Source: Catellatospora tritici (lineage in GTDB: Bacteria > Actinomycetota > Actinomycetes > Mycobacteriales > Micromonosporaceae). Taken from it: a DNA stretch of 64,000 nt. Location of the stretch: positions 101,957 through 165,956 of the forward strand of contig NZ_JAHRCY010000020.1 in assembly GCF_019083965.1 (NCBI RefSeq), given 5' to 3'. A program made the translations under genes and the position numbers. The notes beneath the pieces were generated by a model. The model worked only from the letters and a program-made list of their open reading frames with translations, was not told the DNA's origin and did not search any database. Positions 1 to 8,035 of the stretch are shown one piece after another. Within the stretch, counting starts at the first letter, position 1; every line of letters begins with the position of its first letter.

Positions 1-2
1 GC

Positions 3-368
3 AAGGCGACCAAGAAGCTGATCGCGCACGGGGACTACACCCGGCACGGCGGCGAGGCGGCCATGCGCGAACTGCTCGACCGCGTGCCGGGGCTGGACGC
101 GGTGTTCGTGGGCTCCGACCTGATGGCGGCCGGGGCGCTGGCGGCGCTGCGCGAGCGGGGCCTGCGGGTGCCGGAGGACGTGGCGGTGGGCGGGTTCGAC
201 GACTCGGCGGTCGCGGGGTCGACCCATCCGCGGCTGACGACGGTGCGCCAGCCGCTGGAGCAGGTGGCGACGGAGACGGTACGGATGCTGCTGGAGCTCA
301 TCGACGGCGCGGAACGGGTGGAGCCCGTCGTCCTGCCGACCGAACTGGTCCCCCGCGAATCCGCCTGA
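3..368 (+). CDS. LacI-family transcriptional regulator, C-terminal part
   Basis: The gene enters from the left edge, so only about the last 120 residues are present. What is seen is the effector-binding (periplasmic-binding-protein-like) half: 'DAVFVGSDLMAAGALAALRERG', 'VPEDVAVGGFDDS' and 'PRLTTVRQPLEQVA' are the usual C-terminal signatures of LacI/GalR repressors. The DNA-binding helix-turn-helix lies outside the window. It converges on the alpha-amylase gene, with only a hairpin repeat between them. The amylase promoter carries a TTGCGCAA-centred operator of the kind LacI-family proteins bind. Control of the amylase by this regulator, with a maltose-type inducer, is therefore a reasonable inference but is not shown. 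Confidence 0.9.
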   Translation, partial: KATKKLIAHGDYTRHGGEAAMRELLDRVPGLDAVFVGSDLMAAGALAALRERGLRVPEDVAVGGFDDSAVAGSTHPRLTTVRQPLEQVATETVRMLLELIDGAERVEPVVLPTELVPRESA

Positions 369-479
369 TCCGGCCGCGCCGACCCGGCGCCGCCCCCTCC
401 TCGCGGGGGGGGTGTTATCGACGGTGGCCTATCCACTGGAAAGCCGGTGCACGCGCGCTGGGCCGGGTGTCGACCCGTT

Positions 480-561
480 CCACTCAGCATCGACGCTGGC
501 CTATCCAGAAGACGGATTTCACGAAATCGTCTTCTGGATAGGCCAGCGTCAATTTAAAACG
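480..561. repeat. Palindromic repeat family A, copy 1 (long hairpin, probable bidirectional terminator)
   Basis: A nearly perfect hairpin: arms 492-513 and 529-550 (beginning GACGCTGGCCTATCCAGA) pair completely, and an inner GATTTC/GAAATC pair (515-520/523-528) extends the stem to 28 bp with one bulged base. It is followed by AATTTAAAAC. A second copy lies at 45316-45397 in inverse orientation and shares the flanks CCACTyAGCATC and A-rich tail, while the inner stem and loop differ. A degenerate single arm is at 420-435. It lies between two convergent genes, so a transcription terminator role fits; a mobile palindromic (REP/MITE-like) origin is also possible. Confidence 0.85.
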
Positions 562-585
562 GGGTGGGGCTCAGCCGAGCCGGTG

Positions 586-2751
586 TCAGCGCCAGGTGTC
601 GGACCGGGTCAGGGTGCACGGGGCGGTGGTCGGGGTGGTGGCGGACCGGTTCGGGTCGCTCTCCCAGGTCACGTTCCCAGAGCCGTCCTTCTTGATGTAC
701 TTGTACGTGAACGCGGTCCCCACCGGCAGCGACACCGACCCGGTCCACACCGGGTACGAGGCGCTCGACAGCGCCACCGCGCTGGCGGCGTTCCACGAGC
801 CCAGCGCCGGGATCGACCCGACCACGTAAACGTTCTGCCCCCACGTCGTGGTCGCGTTGACCGCGAACGACCCGGTGACCGTCGAGCAGTTCGACCCGGT
901 CGGCGATGGCGACGGTGACGGGCTGGTCGTGCCCGCCACGTTCCACGTCTCGCTGTAGGTCACCGCGCACACCCCGGTCGGCACGGTGCGGCTCCGGTTG
1001 GCGATGCTCTCCCAGGTCACGTTCCCGGACCCGTCCTTCTTGATGTACTTGTACTCGAAGGACGTGCCCGCCGGCAGACTCACGGTCACCCGCCACACGG
1101 GGTAGGACGCGCTCGACATCGCGACCGCGCTGCCGGTGTTCCACGAGCCCAGGGCCGCGACGCTGCCCGCGACGTACACGTTCTGCCCGGTGGTCGTGGT
1201 GGCGTTCGACTCGAACGTGACGGCGACGCTGGTGCACGCGGTCGAGGTGGGGCTGGGGCTGGCCGAGGTGGTCGGTGACGGCGAGCCGGTCACCATCGCG
1301 CCGGTGTGGATCGCCAGCGCCGTGTTGCCCGCCACGCTCACGGTGGCCTGGCCGGAGGCGTTGACCGACACGGTCGCCCCGGAGCAGGTGCCCCCGGAGA
1401 AGTTCGCCACGGCGACGTTGCAGTACGTCCCGGCGGGCAGCCCGGTGCCGAAGGTGGTGCTCCAGGCGGCGCTGTCGCGGTTGAACGCGGCGAAGCCGGT
1501 GGCCCCGCGGCCGAACGCGATGCGGTTGGCGGCCGGGGAGGTCCAGTTGGTCACGGCCGTACCGCTGACGGCGTTGTGGAAGGCGACCAGGTTGGCCACC
1601 ACGGTCTTGCGGTGCTCGCACTCCCAGCCCGAGCCGCAGACGACCTGGCTGGTGACGCCGTTGGCGGCGGGCGGCCCGGCGTCGTTGTTGCTGAAGGTGA
1701 AGCTGCTCATCAGCGCCGGGGTGCCGTACGGGTAGGCCAGGCTGAACGCCGCTGCCAGCGCGTGCGTCTGCCCGTCCTTGTACGTCAGCTTCGCCCGCCC
1801 GTTGCGCTGGGTGTCGTGGTTGTCCACGAAGTTGACCGCGTCACCACTGCCCAGGGCCATCTGACCGGCGAGGTTGTTCAGGTTGGACAGATTCGCGTCG
1901 CGAAACGCGTTGCCGACCACGTCGCCGTAGCGGAACTCGGTGACGTCGCCGAGTCCGGCGTACTCGGTGGGCGGGAACGCGGAGTCCTCGATGACCTCCT
2001 GGTAGATGTACGGGCTGCCGGACAGGCCGCCGTAGATCGCCTGCAGGTCGGCGACGGGGATGTGCTTGGCCGCGTCGACCCGGAACCCGTCCACGCCGAT
2101 CGAGATCAGGTCGTTGAGGTACGCGGTCAGCTTGCCGCGCACGTACGAGCTCTCGGTGGCCAGGTCGGACAGGTCGACCAGCTCGCAGTTCTGCACCTCC
2201 CACCGGTCGCCCCAGGACACGATGTCGTCGTTGCCGTTGCGGCCGCAGTGGTGGAAGTCGGCGTTGGAGTACAGGTTCGGGTAGCTGTAGTGCGAGTAGG
2301 TCGAACCGGCCGAGCCGGTGCCGGTGGAGGCGCCGCCCGCCATGTGGTTGATGACGGCGTCGACGTAGATCTTCACGCCCGCCGCGTGGCAGGTGTTGAC
2401 CATGTTGGTGAACGCGGCTCGGTCGCCGCGGCGGCTGATCAGCTGGTAGCTGACCGGCTGGTAGTCCTGCCACCACGGGTAGCCCGAGCCACTGAGCACC
2501 ACGTGCTCCTGCGGCGGGCTCACCTGCACCGCGCCGAAGCCCTTGGGGCCGAGCACGGTGCTGCACTCGGTGGCGATCGAGGCCCACGGCCACTGGAACA
2601 GGTGCACGATGACGTCGCGGGCGCCCGGGTTGGCGTCCGCCTTGGCGGGAGTCAGGCGGGGCGCCGGCTGCCAACCGGCGAACGCGGCCAACAGAGCCGC
2701 GAGCAGCAGCGACAACGCCGCTGCGGCGAGGGGACGGGTGCGGGTGGTCAC
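586..2751 (-). CDS. Secreted alpha-amylase (GH13) with two C-terminal CBM20 starch-binding domains
   Basis: A 721-residue enzyme that hydrolyses internal alpha-1,4 bonds of starch outside the cell. It starts at GTG 2751 with AGGAGG six bases upstream. A signal peptide occupies about residues 1-38. The GH13 barrel carries the conserved regions DAVINH (131-136), GFRVDAAKH with nucleophile Asp226, YQEVIE with acid/base Glu252, and FVDNHD with Asp313. A beta-sandwich C domain follows, then a Ser/Pro/Thr linker and CBM20 (about 508-605), a second linker, and a second CBM20 (about 622-721). The two CBM20 copies share an identical 13-residue stretch beginning YKYIKKDGSG, which suggests a recent internal duplication. 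As I recall them, the related Streptomyces amylases usually carry one CBM20. Expression probably depends on the LacI-type operator upstream. Confidence 0.95.
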   Translation of the reverse strand: MTTRTRPLAAAALSLLLAALLAAFAGWQPAPRLTPAKADANPGARDVIVHLFQWPWASIATECSTVLGPKGFGAVQVSPPQEHVVLSGSGYPWWQDYQPVSYQLISRRGDRAAFTNMVNTCHAAGVKIYVDAVINHMAGGASTGTGSAGSTYSHYSYPNLYSNADFHHCGRNGNDDIVSWGDRWEVQNCELVDLSDLATESSYVRGKLTAYLNDLISIGVDGFRVDAAKHIPVADLQAIYGGLSGSPYIYQEVIEDSAFPPTEYAGLGDVTEFRYGDVVGNAFRDANLSNLNNLAGQMALGSGDAVNFVDNHDTQRNGRAKLTYKDGQTHALAAAFSLAYPYGTPALMSSFTFSNNDAGPPAANGVTSQVVCGSGWECEHRKTVVANLVAFHNAVSGTAVTNWTSPAANRIAFGRGATGFAAFNRDSAAWSTTFGTGLPAGTYCNVAVANFSGGTCSGATVSVNASGQATVSVAGNTALAIHTGAMVTGSPSPTTSASPSPTSTACTSVAVTFESNATTTTGQNVYVAGSVAALGSWNTGSAVAMSSASYPVWRVTVSLPAGTSFEYKYIKKDGSGNVTWESIANRSRTVPTGVCAVTYSETWNVAGTTSPSPSPSPTGSNCSTVTGSFAVNATTTWGQNVYVVGSIPALGSWNAASAVALSSASYPVWTGSVSLPVGTAFTYKYIKKDGSGNVTWESDPNRSATTPTTAPCTLTRSDTWR

Positions 2752-2785
2752 GAGTTTCCTCCTGGGTCAGGGAGGGGACGGGCTG

Positions 2786-2838
2786 GAAACTCTTGCGCAA
2801 GTTTCATGGATGTTAGCCCCGCATTGCCCAGCCGTGAA
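2786..2838 (-). promoter_or_regulatory. Amylase promoter with LacI-family operator
   Basis: On the minus strand a plausible -35 TTCACG (2833-2838) is 17 bp from a -10 TAACAT (2810-2815). Immediately downstream, over the expected transcription start, lies an interrupted palindrome GAAACTCTTGCGCAAGTTTC (2786-2805) with the TTGCGCAA core and central CpG typical of LacI/GalR operators. Its position suits simple repression. The boxes were assigned by eye. Confidence 0.6.
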
Positions 2839-3238
2839 GAGACAACCAGCGCCCGATGTATCCGTTCTATACACACATATAGGGGCCAGACTTACAGGTG
2901 ATCGACCACTCTTGGCCCCGCGCGGCCCATCACCCCAGATCGCCGCCCCCAGCTCGCGTCGAGATACTGCAAAATCTTTCAAAGATTCTTTCCGGGGTAT
3001 AGCCGGAGCCGTGCGCGCACTTTCGGGGAAGGTGTCGGAATCCCGGCTCCGATTCGCGCAGTTTCCCCGATAGTGCCGCACTGATGTCGCGGAATGCGCT
3101 CAGCGCAACGGATTTCGTGGCGCAGGGTGCCGGTGAGCGCGCACACAGTGTCGTTTTCCAGACGCGATATTCGTTTTCATGATTGCGTCACCCCTCCTTA
3201 CCGTGAGTACACACCCCTCACCGATACGGAGAGTCGCC
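2839..3238. other. Divergent intergenic region between amylase and FAD oxidoreductase
   Basis: About 490 bp separate the two divergent starts. The part beyond the amylase promoter holds no convincing gene; a 104-codon minus-strand reading frame here has no ribosome site and no recognisable protein. Base composition is lower in GC than the flanking genes, as expected for promoters. I see no strong palindrome in it. Confidence 0.5.
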
Positions 3239-4624
3239 TTGTCTGCCAAGGAGAAGTCCGGGCACGCGATCGTGCTCGGCGCCAGCATCGGCGGTCTACT
3301 GGCCGCCCGAGCGCTCAGCGAGTCGTACGCGAAGATCACCGTCTTCGACCGCGACGAGCTACCCACCACCAACATCGACCGGCGCGGCGTGCCGCAGGGC
3401 GAGCACTCGCACGGCCTGCTCGCCCGGGGCCGTCAGGTGCTCGAGGAACTGTTCCCCGGCTTCGCGGCCGACCTCGCCGCCGCTGGCGCGGTGCCGCTGG
3501 ACATCCAGGGCGACGTCGTGTGGCTCAACGACGGCCACCGCATGGTGCGCGAGGCGACCGGCCTGCAGGGGCTGGCCGTCAGCCGCCCGGCGCTGGAGTC
3601 TTATGTGCGTACCCGCGTCCTGGCCCTGCCCAACGTGGAGCTGCGCCCCCGGCATGAGGCGCTGGGCCTGCTCGCCACCGAGGACCGCGGCCGGATCACC
3701 GGCGTGCGGGTGCTGCCGGTCGGCGGCGACGAGGAGCAGCGGCACGAGGCGGACCTGGTCGTCGACGCGACCGGGCGCGGCAACCGCGGCCCGACCTGGC
3801 TGGCCGAGCTCGGCTACGACAAGCCGGTAGAGGACCTGGTCGACCCGAAGACCGTCTACATGTCGCGCAACTACAAGCGGGTGCCGGGGCAGGGCGACTT
3901 CACCGCGTTCCTGTGCAGCCCGTCGCCGGAGCAGCCGTACGGCGGCGTGGCGATCGCGGCCGAGGGCGACCGCTGGATGGTCACCATGATCGCGGCGGGC
4001 GGCTCGCCCGCGCCGTCCGGCGACCCGGAGACCTTCCACGAGTTCGCCAAGCAGTTCCCCGGCCAGGAGCTGTACGAGCTGCTCAGCGTGGCCGAGCCGC
4101 TCGGCCCGCCGCACCGGATGCGGCTGCCGGTCAGCGTGCGCCGCCGCTACGAGCACATGAAGCGGCTGCCGCTGGGCTTCCTCGCCGTCGCCGACGCGGT
4201 GTGCAGCTTCAACCCGGCGTACGGCCAGGGCATGACCGTCGCCGCGGCCGAGGCCGCGGTGCTGCGCGACTGCCTCGCCGAGGGTCGCGAGAACCTGCAG
4301 CAGCGCTTCTTCAAGGCGGCCGCGAAGGTCATCGACGTGCCGTGGGACATCGCGGTCGGCGCCGACCTGCGCTACGACGCGGTGGTGGGCAAGCGCACCG
4401 CCAAGGGCAACTTCCTCAACGCGTACGTCGGCAAGATCCATGTCGCCGCCGCCCGCCACGCCCGCGTCGGCCACGCCTTCCTCAGCGTCGCCAACCTGAT
4501 GACCGCCCCGCAGAGCCTGTTCGCCCCCGCCGTCCTGCGCCGGGTCCTGCGCCCCGGCACCCCCACCACCCCCACCCACCCGGCGCCCACCCCCGCCGCC
4601 GCCACCCCAGCCCCCGCCGCCTGA
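3239..4624 (+). CDS. FAD-dependent oxidoreductase / monooxygenase-like protein
   Basis: The likely start is TTG 3239, because GGAGAG lies seven bases upstream; an ATG at 3179 in the same frame has no ribosome site. The product is about 461 residues. Near the N-terminus is a dinucleotide-binding loop (IVLGASIGGLLAARAL) and the acidic end of the second strand (VFDRDELP). A second FAD contact is seen in 'FNPAYGQGMTVAAAEA', characteristic of the aromatic-hydroxylase / geranylgeranyl-reductase-like flavoprotein superfamily. The C-terminus is a low-complexity Pro/Thr/Ala tail. No substrate can be assigned, and it stands alone with convergent neighbours. A halogenase role is unlikely because no GxGxxG plus WxWxIP pair is visible. 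Confidence 0.8.
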   Translation: MSAKEKSGHAIVLGASIGGLLAARALSESYAKITVFDRDELPTTNIDRRGVPQGEHSHGLLARGRQVLEELFPGFAADLAAAGAVPLDIQGDVVWLNDGHRMVREATGLQGLAVSRPALESYVRTRVLALPNVELRPRHEALGLLATEDRGRITGVRVLPVGGDEEQRHEADLVVDATGRGNRGPTWLAELGYDKPVEDLVDPKTVYMSRNYKRVPGQGDFTAFLCSPSPEQPYGGVAIAAEGDRWMVTMIAAGGSPAPSGDPETFHEFAKQFPGQELYELLSVAEPLGPPHRMRLPVSVRRRYEHMKRLPLGFLAVADAVCSFNPAYGQGMTVAAAEAAVLRDCLAEGRENLQQRFFKAAAKVIDVPWDIAVGADLRYDAVVGKRTAKGNFLNAYVGKIHVAAARHARVGHAFLSVANLMTAPQSLFAPAVLRRVLRPGTPTTPTHPAPTPAAATPAPAA

Positions 4625-4669
4625 CCCCCTCACCCCACCCCACCCCACCCCCGCCCCCCGACCTCTCGG

Positions 4670-4806
4670 TCGATCATGAACTTATGGCACGGTTCAACGG
4701 CGTGTCATGTGCACAGCTTCCTGATCAACAACCGCCACCAGCGCAGTCGATCAGGAAGCTGTGCCGCCGACACACCGTCCAGCCGTGCCATAAGTTCATG
4801 ATCAAC
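4670..4806. repeat. Palindromic repeat family B, two head-to-head 60-bp copies
   Basis: Two copies (4670-4729 and 4747-4806) in inverted orientation flank a 17-bp spacer, giving a very long imperfect hairpin. Each runs from a GATCATGAACTTATGGCACG end to a CTTCCTGATC end. A single copy lies at 35768-35828 and a 19-bp end fragment at 34099-34117. This pair and the single full copy both sit between convergent genes, so they may terminate transcription from both sides. Confidence 0.85.
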
Positions 4807-4809
4807 GGG

Positions 4810-5598
4810 TCAGAGGGTGGGGGTGTAGCCGCCGTCGATGGTCAGGTCGGTGCCGGTCAGGTTGGCGGCGCGGGGGCCGGCCAGGAAGGCGACCACGTCG
4901 GCGACCTCGTCCGGAGTGGTGAAGCGGCCGGTGGCGGCGGAGGCGGCCACCTGCTGTTTGACCTGGTCGGCGGAGACACCGGCGGCCTTGGCGAACTGGT
5001 CGGCGACGCCGCCGGAGTCCAGCCACAGCGGGGTCGCGACCGGGCCGGGGCTGACCGTGTTGACCCGGATGTTCTTCGGGCCGAGCTCCTTGGACAGGGC
5101 CTTGGAAAAGTTGGTCAGGGCCGCCTTCGACGCGGTGTAGTCGATGATCGTCGGATCCGGGTAGAACGCGTTGATCGAGCTCACCGTCACGATCGCGCCA
5201 CCGCCCCGGGCAAGCAGATGCGGTACGGCGGCACGCGTCGCCCGTACCGCCGACATCAGGTTGATGTTGAATCCGGCGAGCCAGTCCTCGTCGGTGACGC
5301 TGGTGAACCCGCCCAGCCGCGGGAACACCGCGCCGACGTTGTTGACCAACACGTCCAGCCCGCCGTACGCCGACACCGCCGCCTCGACCAGCTCCCCCGG
5401 CCCGTCCGGCGTGCCCAGATCCACCGGCAGCGCGGTCACCGCCCCGTCGGCGGTGAGCTCGGCCAGTTCGGCCGAGACGGTACGCGCCCCGGCGGCCACC
5501 CGCGCCCCCTGCGCCGTCAGCGCCCGGACCACGGCCAGCCCAATGCCCTTGCTCGCCCCGGTGACCACGGCGACCTTGCCCGCCAGCTCCTGCTCCAT
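4810..5598 (-). CDS. Short-chain dehydrogenase/reductase (SDR)
   Basis: A classical SDR of 262 residues. The ATG at 5598 gives an N-terminus (MEQELAGKVAVVTGASKGIG) that reaches the cofactor loop at the normal distance; longer starts add an unusual Pro-rich leader. Visible motifs are TGASKGIG (nucleotide binding), NNVGAV (the NNAG-type motif) and the catalytic Ser...Tyr-x-x-x-Lys in 'VSSINAFYPDPTIIDYTASK'. It probably reduces a carbonyl or oxidises an alcohol with NAD(P)(H); the substrate is unknown. The DinB-like gene upstream ends 51 bp away on the same strand, so co-transcription is possible. Confidence 0.85.
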   Translation of the reverse strand: MEQELAGKVAVVTGASKGIGLAVVRALTAQGARVAAGARTVSAELAELTADGAVTALPVDLGTPDGPGELVEAAVSAYGGLDVLVNNVGAVFPRLGGFTSVTDEDWLAGFNINLMSAVRATRAAVPHLLARGGGAIVTVSSINAFYPDPTIIDYTASKAALTNFSKALSKELGPKNIRVNTVSPGPVATPLWLDSGGVADQFAKAAGVSADQVKQQVAASAATGRFTTPDEVADVVAFLAGPRAANLTGTDLTIDGGYTPTL

Positions 5599-5649
5599 GG
5601 CGCTCAACGCTACGCGCGGACCGGCGGCCGGGCCGGGGAAACACACAGG

Positions 5650-6168
5650 TCAGACGCCGGTGGTGCCGTCGACGAGTTCGCGCACCACGTCGAGGTGGCC
5701 GTTGTGCCGGGCGATCTCCTCGACCAGGTGGAACAGGATCCAGCGCAGGGTGACCGGGGCGCCGTTGCTGCGCATGCTGCGCTGCGACAGCGTGTCGAGG
5801 TCGGTGGCGGCGACCAGGGCGCGGTAGCGCTCGGACTGGGCGTCGTACTCGTCGAGCAGTTGGCCGATCGGGTGTTCGAGGGCGACGGTGAACTCGCGGT
5901 CGGGCTCCTCCTCGGTCCACGGTCCGGCGTCCTCCTCACCCAGGAACACGACCTGGAACCAGGAGTACTCCACCCAGCGGACGTGGTTGACCAGCCCGGC
6001 GACCGTCATCAGCGGTGAGCCGGGCAGCGGCGCGGTGCGGGCCGCCTCTTCGGTGATGCCCTCGCACTTGGCCCGTACGGTGGCGCGGGCGTAGTCGAGG
6101 AACGTGGTCAGGGTGCTGCGCTCGTCCCAGCTGGACGGCAGATCGGTTCGCGTCATGGCGCCGATCAT
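5650..6168 (-). CDS. DinB-like / DUF664 family protein
   Basis: A 172-residue protein of the DinB/YfiT four-helix-bundle superfamily. It shows the family pattern: an N-terminal 'TTFLDYARATVRAKCEGI', then 'TVAGLVNHVRWVEYSWF', where His is the first expected metal ligand, and 'LRWILFHLVEEIARHNGHLDVVREL' with two further His ligands. Members are putative metal-dependent thiol transferases (mycothiol in actinobacteria), but most are uncharacterised. The start is uncertain: ATG 6168 or ATG 6156 (MTRTDLP), neither with a good ribosome site. Confidence 0.8.
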   Translation of the reverse strand: MIGAMTRTDLPSSWDERSTLTTFLDYARATVRAKCEGITEEAARTAPLPGSPLMTVAGLVNHVRWVEYSWFQVVFLGEEDAGPWTEEEPDREFTVALEHPIGQLLDEYDAQSERYRALVAATDLDTLSQRSMRSNGAPVTLRWILFHLVEEIARHNGHLDVVRELVDGTTGV

Positions 6169-6248
6169 GCTGGGCCGGTCCGGCTCCTGTCGAACTCGTT
6201 ACGCCGGGCCGCCGCTGGTGGCACGGCCGGGCGACGCGGTCGGAGTCA

Positions 6249-6348
6249 GCTGACGCGATCAGGCGACGCGGTCACGTGACGCGGTCACGTGACGCGGCCA
6301 GGCGACGCGGCCAGGCGACGCGGTCAGGCGACGCGGTCAGGCGACGCC
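6249..6348. repeat. 13-bp tandem array overlapping the stop codon of the HAD gene
   Basis: Seven full 13-bp units (consensus GGCGACGCGGTCA) plus a 9-bp partial unit run from 6249 to 6348, with a further degenerate unit at 6230-6242. The HAD gene's TGA stop (6337-6339, minus strand) is the last three bases of unit seven. Five of the units preserve that TGA. Because 13 leaves remainder 1 on division by 3, the repeated stops fall in all three frames. Confidence 0.9.
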
Positions 6349-7029
6349 GATCGCGCGCAGCAGCGCGGCGGTGTCGGCCAGCGACTCGAGCACCGTGTGC
6401 GCGCCCGCGGCGTGCAGCTCGTCCGCGGTGGCGCCGCCGGTGGCCACGCCGATCGCGGTCACACCGTTGCGCAGGGCGCCCTCGATGTCGTGCGGGGTGT
6501 CGCCGATGACCACGATCCGGTCGCCGGACAGGGCCACCCCGTGCTTGCGCTCGGCGCGTTCGCGGGCCAGCCGCACCAGCACCGCCCGGACCGGGTCCTC
6601 GTCGCCGTACCCGCCGATGTCCAGGTCCATCGGGTCGAGCAGGTCGAACACGGCCAGCTTGATCCGCGCGGCGTCGCGGATGTTGCCGGTGACCACGGTC
6701 TGCACCACCCCCGGGACCTCCGCCAGCGCGGCGACCGCCGCCGCGGCCCCGGCCAGCACCACCCCGTGTTCGCGGATCCGCTCGCGCGCGGCCTCGGTGT
6801 GCGCGGCGAGCGTGTCCAGGAACAGGGCCACCAGCTGATCGTCGACCGGGTGGCCGTGCCCGGCCAGGGCGGCGGTGAAGAGGTAGTGGTCGGTGCGGCC
6901 GCCGAAGTCGGGCAGGCCGGGCGGTTCGGCGCCGACCACCTCCCGGTACGCCGCCAGGAAGATCGCCTTTCCGCCACCGCCCGCGTTGATCAGCGTCCGG
7001 TCGATGTCCCACAGCACCAGGCATTTCAC
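6337..7029 (-). CDS. HAD-superfamily phosphatase-like hydrolase
   Basis: A 230-residue HAD hydrolase. Motif I is 'LWDIDRTL' (Asp nucleophile and general acid/base), motif II 'VVTGN' and motif IV 'VVIGDTPHD' with the Mg-binding acid residues; the insert between motifs I and II looks like the helical cap of phosphoglycolate-phosphatase-type members. It probably dephosphorylates a small molecule, substrate unknown. The last residues RAIGVA end directly in a 13-bp tandem array containing the stop codon. It diverges from the GNAT gene across only 87 bp. Confidence 0.85.
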   Translation of the reverse strand: MKCLVLWDIDRTLINAGGGGKAIFLAAYREVVGAEPPGLPDFGGRTDHYLFTAALAGHGHPVDDQLVALFLDTLAAHTEAARERIREHGVVLAGAAAAVAALAEVPGVVQTVVTGNIRDAARIKLAVFDLLDPMDLDIGGYGDEDPVRAVLVRLARERAERKHGVALSGDRIVVIGDTPHDIEGALRNGVTAIGVATGGATADELHAAGAHTVLESLADTAALLRAIGVA

Positions 7030-7116
7030 GGTGTGAAGGCATCACACCGGCGCTCGCGCTGTCAAGCCGCGCGAACTCTGTGGCGCCGCTCGCGCACGCG
7101 ACATAGGGTCGCGGGC

Positions 7117-8028
7117 ATGGTGAGCGTACGGGTGGCGACCGAGGCCGAGCAGCAGTCGTGGCGCGAGGACTGGCGCGAGCGGCTGCACCGCCATTTCGCC
7201 GGGTACGCCGATCCGGGCGCACGGCACCAGATGGTGGAGCGGCGACTCGGGGCCCAGCAGCGCGCCGAGCCCGGCACGGTGCTCGTGGCCGAATCGGACG
7301 GACGCACCGTCGGGCACCTCGCCCTCGGCCGCTCGCCCAATGCCGACCCGTCCGAGGTGTTCGTCTTCGACCTACACGCCCCCGGCGGCGAACAGGTGGC
7401 CCGGTCGCTGTTCGACCACGCCCGGCGGTACGCCGCGGAGCAGGGGGTGCAGCGCCTCGGTGCGATCACCCCGACCGGCGACCCGGCCGTGGACGCGCTG
7501 CTGACGCACTACCCGCTGCGGGCGCAGCAGATGGTCAAGGACGTGTCCCTGCCGGTCGTGCTGCCCGACGGGCTCACCGGCCGCCCGATGGCCGCCGCGG
7601 AGTACGGCCCCTGGCTGGCAGGTGAGATCCGCGGCTACGCCGATGACATCACCGAGTCCGGTTCGGCCACCGCCGAGGCGGCCCTGGCGCGGTCGCAGCG
7701 CGAGTTCGCCGAGCTGCTGCCCGACGGGCTGGGCACGGCCGAGCACAGCCTGTGGACGCTGTGCGACGGCGAGCGGGCGGTGGCCCACATCTGGCTGCGG
7801 CACGGATACATGGCCGGGATGGGCTACGTCTTCGGCGTCAACGTCCACGAGGGTGAGCGCGGCAAGGGGTACGGCCGCGCGGTGATGCTGCTCGGCGAGC
7901 GGGAGACCGCGGCCGCCGGAGACGCCCAGCTGGGGCTGAACGTCTTCGGCGCCAACACGGTCGCCCGCAACCTGTACGACAAGCTCGGCTACCAGGTCGT
8001 CGACCAGTTCCGCTCCGACGACCTGTGA
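7117..8028 (+). CDS. GNAT-family N-acetyltransferase
   Basis: Start ATG 7117 gives 303 residues; an adjacent GTG at 7120 is the alternative. The C-terminal half has a clear acetyl-CoA-binding motif A, 'NVHEGERGKGYGRAVMLLGE', followed by the 'GLNVFGANTVARNLYDKLGY' motif B typical of GNAT enzymes acting on small molecules or N-termini. The N-terminal half (about 1-150) resembles a degenerate second GNAT fold, so this may be a two-domain enzyme with one active domain. The substrate is unknown. It converges on the propeller-like gene with only 7 bp between stops. Confidence 0.8.
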   Translation: MVSVRVATEAEQQSWREDWRERLHRHFAGYADPGARHQMVERRLGAQQRAEPGTVLVAESDGRTVGHLALGRSPNADPSEVFVFDLHAPGGEQVARSLFDHARRYAAEQGVQRLGAITPTGDPAVDALLTHYPLRAQQMVKDVSLPVVLPDGLTGRPMAAAEYGPWLAGEIRGYADDITESGSATAEAALARSQREFAELLPDGLGTAEHSLWTLCDGERAVAHIWLRHGYMAGMGYVFGVNVHEGERGKGYGRAVMLLGERETAAAGDAQLGLNVFGANTVARNLYDKLGYQVVDQFRSDDL

Positions 8029-8035
8029 CCCGCCC

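Noticed and set aside
480..561. Palindromic repeats as a CRISPR array or attachment site
   Set aside because: Copies are single and tens of kilobases apart, with no regular spacers, cas genes or integrase.
2767..3081. 104-codon minus-strand reading frame upstream of the amylase
   Set aside because: No ribosome site, no recognisable domain, and it overlaps the predicted amylase promoter and operator.
3179..3238. ATG 3179 as start of the FAD oxidoreductase
   Set aside because: No ribosome site, and the extra 20 residues precede the normal FAD-domain start; TTG 3239 has GGAGAG upstream.
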